NCBI GenBank assembly: GCA_937899055.1
Contig: CALBPX010000133.1
Location: forward strand, 1-27,686
Length of the DNA: 27,686 nucleotides
From: an uncultured Bacteroidales bacterium
GTDB taxonomy: Bacteria > Bacteroidota > Bacteroidia > Bacteroidales > UBA932
Direction of reading: 5' to 3'
How positions within the stretch are numbered: the stretch's first letter is position 1; each line of letters starts with the position of its first letter. Of this stretch, positions 24,170 to 27,686 are shown in pieces. The notes under the pieces were generated by a model. The model was not told the DNA's origin, searched no databases, and saw only the letters and a program-made list of their open reading frames with translations. Position numbers and translations under genes: made by a program.

Positions 24170-25585
24170 TCACTCCTTGTGTACAAGGCCCATTTCTGCA
24201 CCTTTGATTTTCATTAGTTCAAATGCCTGGTCAAAGTTGTTTCCGATTTTGCCGTCCAGAATGGCTTCCTTTACAAATTCTTTGATGATGCCTATCTCGC
24301 GGCCGGGTTCCAGTCCGTAATATTCCATTACAAGTTCTCCTGTAACAGGGTTCTTGAAGTTTCTTATGGCATCTTTGGCCTCTACATCTATGAGTTTTTG
24401 CTTAACAAGCTGGAAATTGGACTGAATGCGCCTGACCTTGGCCTCGTTCTTTGAGGTAACGTCGGCTTGGCAAAGCGTCATCAGGTCATCTATGTCATCT
24501 CCTGCATCAAACAGCAACCTTCTTACGGCAGAATCGGTAACTCCTTCATCTACAAGGGCTATCGGCCTAAGATGCAGGGCCACGAGTTTTTGTACATACT
24601 TCATCTTTTCGTTCAGGGGCATTTTCAACTGCTTGAACACTGCGGGTACCATCTTTGAGCCTACAAATTCATGGCCGTGGAAAGTCCATCCGGTTCCGGA
24701 TTCGTATTTCTTGGTTGCAGGCTTACCTATGTCGTGCAGCAGAGCGGCCCATCTCAGCCACAGGTTGTCTGTATGCGGGGCTATGTTGTCCACTACTTGG
24801 AGTGTATGGGCAAAGTTCTCCTTGTGGCCTTTGCCTTCCATAGTCTCAACGCCCTTGAGGGCCGAAATCTGGGGCAGGAAAAGTTCCAGCAAACCCGTCT
24901 GCTGCAAAAGTTCAAGCCCAATTGAAGGCTTGGGGCTGAGGAGTATCTTGTGCATTTCCTCAGCGATTCTCTCACGGCTGAGGATTTCCAGCCTCCCACG
25001 GTTCCTTTTTATACTCTCGATAGATTGAGGAACTATGGTAAAATTCAGTTGGGTTGCAAACCTGATGGCACGGATCATCCTGAGCGGATCGTCGGAGTAG
25101 GTGACATCCGGATCCAAAGGGGTTCTCAGCAGCCCTTTCTGCAGGTCCGCCACACCTCCGAACGGATCCACCAGATTGCCGTAATCCTCTTCCTGGAGCG
25201 AGAATGCAAGGGCATTTACGGTAAAGTCTCTGCGCTTCTGGTCATCTTCCAGCGTTCCGTTTTCTACGATGGGCTTCCTGGAATTGTGGCTGTAGGACTC
25301 TTTTCTTGCCCCCACAAACTCTATCTCTATGCCGTTCCACTTGAACATGGCCGTACCAAAGTTCTTGAAAACAGAAACCTTGCTGCGGACCTTCTTTCCT
25401 ACGGCATTGGCAATCTCTATTCCGCTGCCTTCCACAACTATGTCTATATCGTTGCGCGGCCTTTGAAGGAAACAGTCTCTTACAAAGCCTCCAATGACAA
25501 ATGCCCTTACGCCATGTTCAGCGGCAGTTTCGGAGATTATCCTGAATATCTTGTCTTTAAGAAATGTGTCGTTACTGTAGCTCAT
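24170..25585 (-). CDS. cca: CCA tRNA nucleotidyltransferase with HD domain
   Basis: 471 aa from ATG at 25583-25585, which overlaps the end of the upstream gene by 14 bp; longer starts are unlikely. It adds CCA to tRNA 3' ends, which matches the tRNA-Ser gene here lacking an encoded CCA. The class II nucleotidyltransferase core is visible: GGFVRD (32-37), the metal-binding pair in RNDIDIV (Asp46, Asp48) and RRDFTVNALAF. A central helical tRNA-binding part and an HD phosphohydrolase motif (LLHDIGKP) follow, then a C-terminal helical tail. Poly(A) polymerase is the related alternative, but the HD-fused form usually is the CCA enzyme. Confidence 0.93.
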   Translation of the reverse strand: MSYSNDTFLKDKIFRIISETAAEHGVRAFVIGGFVRDCFLQRPRNDIDIVVEGSGIEIANAVGKKVRSKVSVFKNFGTAMFKWNGIEIEFVGARKESYSHNSRKPIVENGTLEDDQKRRDFTVNALAFSLQEEDYGNLVDPFGGVADLQKGLLRTPLDPDVTYSDDPLRMIRAIRFATQLNFTIVPQSIESIKRNRGRLEILSRERIAEEMHKILLSPKPSIGLELLQQTGLLELFLPQISALKGVETMEGKGHKENFAHTLQVVDNIAPHTDNLWLRWAALLHDIGKPATKKYESGTGWTFHGHEFVGSKMVPAVFKQLKMPLNEKMKYVQKLVALHLRPIALVDEGVTDSAVRRLLFDAGDDIDDLMTLCQADVTSKNEAKVRRIQSNFQLVKQKLIDVEAKDAIRNFKNPVTGELVMEYYGLEPGREIGIIKEFVKEAILDGKIGNNFDQAFELMKIKGAEMGLVHKE

Positions 25586-26033
25586 TGTCCGTAAGTTTAT
25601 CGTATGAGGGAATATCGCCGATGAAAACATACTGTTTCTTCTGTCCGTCATATCGGCAGGCAAAGGTTTTTACACCATTGGTTGCCACCAGATATTCCAC
25701 CTTGAGTATCAGGGCGTAGTTCCAAATCTGCTCAAATGTCTTGGAAGAAATTTTTACAGACGGCCTCTTGCATTCCACAATCATTACCGGGGCCAGTTTG
25801 CCAGAGGTGTCTGCGGAGTTCCCGTCTGCCGGTACAGATTTCTGAATTTTGCCGTAGCAGACAATGTCGCAGCGGAGGCGTACATCGCCGAGAGAAATTT
25901 CTGTTTCGCTCATCATCATGTGCAGCGGCCAGCCCCTCTTTTCATTGAGGTAGCGGATGAACTGCTGCCGGACATTTTCTTCCGGAGTCAGAGCCACATA
26001 TTTCTTTCTCAGCGGGTCAAATACTTGTTCCAT
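25572..26033 (-). CDS. HSDR_N-like (type I restriction R N-terminal fold) small protein
   Basis: 153 aa from ATG at 26031-26033. The sequence matches the HSDR_N_2 family: an N-terminal PLRKKYVALTPEENVRQQF helix followed by a PD-(D/E)XK-like core, Asp56 in RCDIVCYG and Glu87-Cys-Lys89 in IVECKRP. A QIWNYALILKVEYLVATNG segment comes next. The catalytic D...ExK set appears intact, so nuclease activity is possible. There is no helicase and no specificity subunit nearby. The stop overlaps the start of cca by 14 bp, implying translational coupling. It is divergent from holA. The gene is a standard neighbour of holA in Bacteroidales as far as I recall; its role is unknown. Confidence 0.82.
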   Translation of the reverse strand: MEQVFDPLRKKYVALTPEENVRQQFIRYLNEKRGWPLHMMMSETEISLGDVRLRCDIVCYGKIQKSVPADGNSADTSGKLAPVMIVECKRPSVKISSKTFEQIWNYALILKVEYLVATNGVKTFACRYDGQKKQYVFIGDIPSYDKLTDNELQ

Positions 26034-26071
26034 AAATGCAGTCTGCCGTGTTTCACGATAGCAATACAACA

Positions 26072-26079
26072 CAAAGATA
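26072..26079 (-). promoter_or_regulatory. Candidate -7 box for the HSDR_N-like/cca pair
   Basis: TATCTTTG on the minus strand matches TAnnTTTG. The predicted start is about 32 nt before the ATG at 26033. The -33 element is not clear. Confidence 0.45.
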
Positions 26080-26102
26080 AGAATAGATTTTATTTGTATA
26101 GA

Positions 26103-26134
26103 TTTGGAATATTTGGAACCTCCTTGTAACTTTG
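26103..26134 (+). promoter_or_regulatory. Promoter of holA
   Basis: TTTG (26103-26106), a 20-nt spacer, and TAACTTTG (26127-26134) give a complete match to the Bacteroides -33/-7 promoter. Transcription would start near 26140, about 44 nt before the holA start codon. Confidence 0.7.
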
Positions 26135-26183
26135 AAGGTGCGTTTCAAGGACTCCTAAAGGAATGAAGTTTATATAAAAGCCG

Positions 26184-27227
26184 ATGGCGCAGAAAGTTGA
26201 CAAGGAAGGCAGCATAAGGAAGTTCCAGCAGATTATGGACAATATCCGTGCAAAGAAGTTTGCGGGCATATATGTGCTTGCAGGCGAGGAGCCCTATTAT
26301 TCAGATGCCATCATAGAAGCACTTAATGCCAATGTCCTGGATGACAGTCAGAAAGACTTTAACCTCAGCATAGTATATGGCAATGAAACAGATGCCGGGC
26401 AGATTGTCTGCCTTTGCAGAAGATATCCGGTAGCAAGCCCTTATCAGCTGATAATTGTAAAGGAAGCCCAGCAACTCTCATCTTTGCAGCCATTTGAGTA
26501 TTACCTCAAGGTTCCGGCTCCGGACACCATTCTTGTCCTGAGTTTTACCGGCAAGAATCTTGACAAACGCACAGTGTTTTACAAAAGCCTCAAAGACAAG
26601 GCAGAAGTTCTGGAATCCTATCTGCTTGACGAGTGGAAGGTTCCCCAGTGGATAACCGCCCATGTGCGCTCTTTGGGCTACAGCATAGAGCCTGATGCGG
26701 CACAGCTTCTTGCCCAGAGTGCAGGGGTATCGCTGAGGAAGATAGCTCTGGAGATAGATAAACTCATCAAAGGCACGGACGGCACCGTAATCAGGGGCCG
26801 CGATGTAGAAATCAACATTGGCATTTCAAGAGACTTTAACCCGTTTGAACTCTGTAAGGCCATAGGTGAACGGAACATCCTCAGGGCCTTTTCCATTGCT
26901 GAAGTCTTTGCTTCCAACTCAAAAAAATATCCCATTCAGGCAACTCTGGGTGCAATGTTCTTCTACTTCAACCAGCTTCTTACGGTTGAGGCTCATCTGA
27001 GTGCCGGAGAGCGAGATTTCTTCCAGGCTTGCATGAGGGCCGGAGTGTTTGGAACTCAAAGGGTAAAAGAGTACCAGACTGCTGCCAGAAACTTCCCGCT
27101 TCAGAAAACAATGGGGGTAATATCGCTGATGAAAGACACAGATCTCAAGTCCAAGAGCAACTACGGCGGCAACTCAACTGACGGCTCCCTCCTTAACTCC
27201 TTGCTTACAAAGCTCTTTGTGATTTAG
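26184..27227 (+). CDS. holA: DNA polymerase III subunit delta
   Basis: 347 aa, ATG start. The delta subunit opens the beta clamp as part of the clamp loader. The N-terminal region (FAGIYVLAGEEPYYSD at about 27-42) and the two AAA+-like domains without a Walker A lysine agree with the HolA family. The central LAQSAGVSLRKIALEIDKL stretch and the C-terminal helical domain (around 220-345) are also typical. The length is normal. It has its own strong promoter and is divergent from the HSDR_N-like gene. No strong terminator follows; a small ATGGC/GCCAT hairpin lies at 27236-27249 without a T run. Confidence 0.93.
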   Translation: MAQKVDKEGSIRKFQQIMDNIRAKKFAGIYVLAGEEPYYSDAIIEALNANVLDDSQKDFNLSIVYGNETDAGQIVCLCRRYPVASPYQLIIVKEAQQLSSLQPFEYYLKVPAPDTILVLSFTGKNLDKRTVFYKSLKDKAEVLESYLLDEWKVPQWITAHVRSLGYSIEPDAAQLLAQSAGVSLRKIALEIDKLIKGTDGTVIRGRDVEINIGISRDFNPFELCKAIGERNILRAFSIAEVFASNSKKYPIQATLGAMFFYFNQLLTVEAHLSAGERDFFQACMRAGVFGTQRVKEYQTAARNFPLQKTMGVISLMKDTDLKSKSNYGGNSTDGSLLNSLLTKLFVI

Positions 27228-27336
27228 CCTGACAATGGCAAGAGCCATCCTTCCATAGCGCTAAGTCACATAATTTCTTCATATTAGTCTATCCTGAAAT
27301 ACATAAATCATAGGGTTTATTTAAATTTGCGGCTAA
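27228..27336. other. Intergenic region after holA, nothing clear
   Basis: It contains only the small 5-bp hairpin at 27236-27249. No exact -7 box or open frame is convincing. Confidence 0.3.
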
Positions 27337-27639
27337 TATAATTCATCAAACGGGGTTTTTGCAACAACAAAAACTCTGGAAGACGGACGCTTACTCAATA
27401 CTTACGAAAATGGAATAAAAGCAAAAAAGTTGTTTGTGAGCCCTTCATTTATGTGGCGTCCAAATACAAAATTAATGATTGATGTAACATATCGTATTGG
27501 GTGGAATGAGTTCAAGAGTCCTATTGTTACACATTCATATTTTGACCATTTTGCCTATCTCGATGTTACATATCAAGTTTGGAGAGGAGGAGAGTTGGAG
27601 TTGAATGCTCAATTGATTAATCCTTCTCTTGTGTTTTAG
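27337..27639 (+). pseudogene. C-terminal fragment of a probable outer-membrane beta-barrel protein
   Basis: The frame opens after a stop at 27334-27336 and runs about 100 codons without an ATG until 27451. The residues alternate polar and hydrophobic (MIDVTYRIGW, then AYLDVTYQVW, then GELELNAQL) and end in phenylalanine (SLVF), the hallmark of a beta-barrel C-terminus recognised by the BAM machinery. No start codon, signal peptide or upstream part is visible, so I read it as the remnant of a gene lost by deletion. A short TTG-started gene (from 27430) is a less likely alternative. AT-rich composition differs from holA. Confidence 0.45.
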
Positions 27640-27640
27640 C

Positions 27641-27670
27641 CGGTAAAAACCGAGCATTTTTTAATTTTAT
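27641..27670 (+). terminator. Weak terminator-like hairpin after the OMP fragment
   Basis: CGGT-AAAA-ACCG (27641-27652) is followed a few bases later by TTTTTT and a T-rich stretch. The stem is only 4 bp. Confidence 0.35.
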
Positions 27671-27686
27671 TTTCAACATCCGGCTC

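Overview
The window reads as chromosome of a member of the Bacteroidota, most likely the order Bacteroidales. The evidence is the recurring TAnnTTTG promoter boxes (the Bacteroides -7 element), the near absence of Shine-Dalgarno sites, and typical families: an AAA_14/DUF4143 ATPase, a Tat-exported ferredoxin-type aldo/keto reductase, secreted YwqK-repeat and LTxxQ proteins, and an HSDR_N-like gene beside holA and cca. The class III ribonucleotide reductase NrdD/NrdG points to anaerobic growth. The genus cannot be fixed by reading alone. Housekeeping blocks (about 7.2-13.7 kb and 21.5-27.2 kb) alternate with AT-richer accessory blocks (about 0-7 kb and 13.7-21.5 kb).

Left block (1-6.5 kb, minus strand). 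A tight five-gene operon encodes a von Willebrand A protein, a PP2C-type phosphatase, two paralogous kinase-like proteins (the second with Ig-like modules) and a DUF4407 membrane/coiled-coil protein. A sixth gene is cut after about 39 codons by what looks like the end of an IS21-like element at the window edge. The vWA + PP2C + kinase combination recalls the TerY-P triad of tellurite/stress systems, but the membrane partner and twin kinases make this a variant worth following. It appears to be preceded by a leader of about 400 nt holding a foldable element and a divergent inverted copy. A gene-poor gap with degraded coding remnants and tRNA-Ser(GGA) follows.

Middle core (7.2-13.7 kb). nrdD-nrdG is followed by a secreted YwqK-repeat protein, convergent with a copper ATPase. 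The copper ATPase is split by reading frame. A 97-aa HMA protein ends in an A10 tract containing the -1 slippery heptamer A_AAA_AAG, and a -1 shift there fuses it to the full ATPase and restores its first membrane helix.

Accessory block (13.7-21.5 kb, minus strand). It holds a probable restriction-modification/defence operon: a short methyltransferase-like protein with no visible NPPY motif, a full Eco57I-like N6-adenine methylase, a Bro-N/DinD-like protein, and a helicase with an N-terminal T5orf172/GIY-YIG domain. Its leader has nested and mutually exclusive inverted repeats around an intrinsic-terminator hairpin, immediately before the first start codon. Upstream lies an AAA_14/DUF4143 ATPase whose promoter/leader carries four repeats at an exact 33-bp period.

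Right core (21.5-27.2 kb). A Tat-type ferredoxin aldo/keto reductase, an L,D-transpeptidase and a secreted LTxxQ protein form one minus-strand run. cca overlaps an HSDR_N-like gene, and holA is transcribed divergently from a good promoter. The window ends in a C-terminal remnant of a probable outer-membrane protein.
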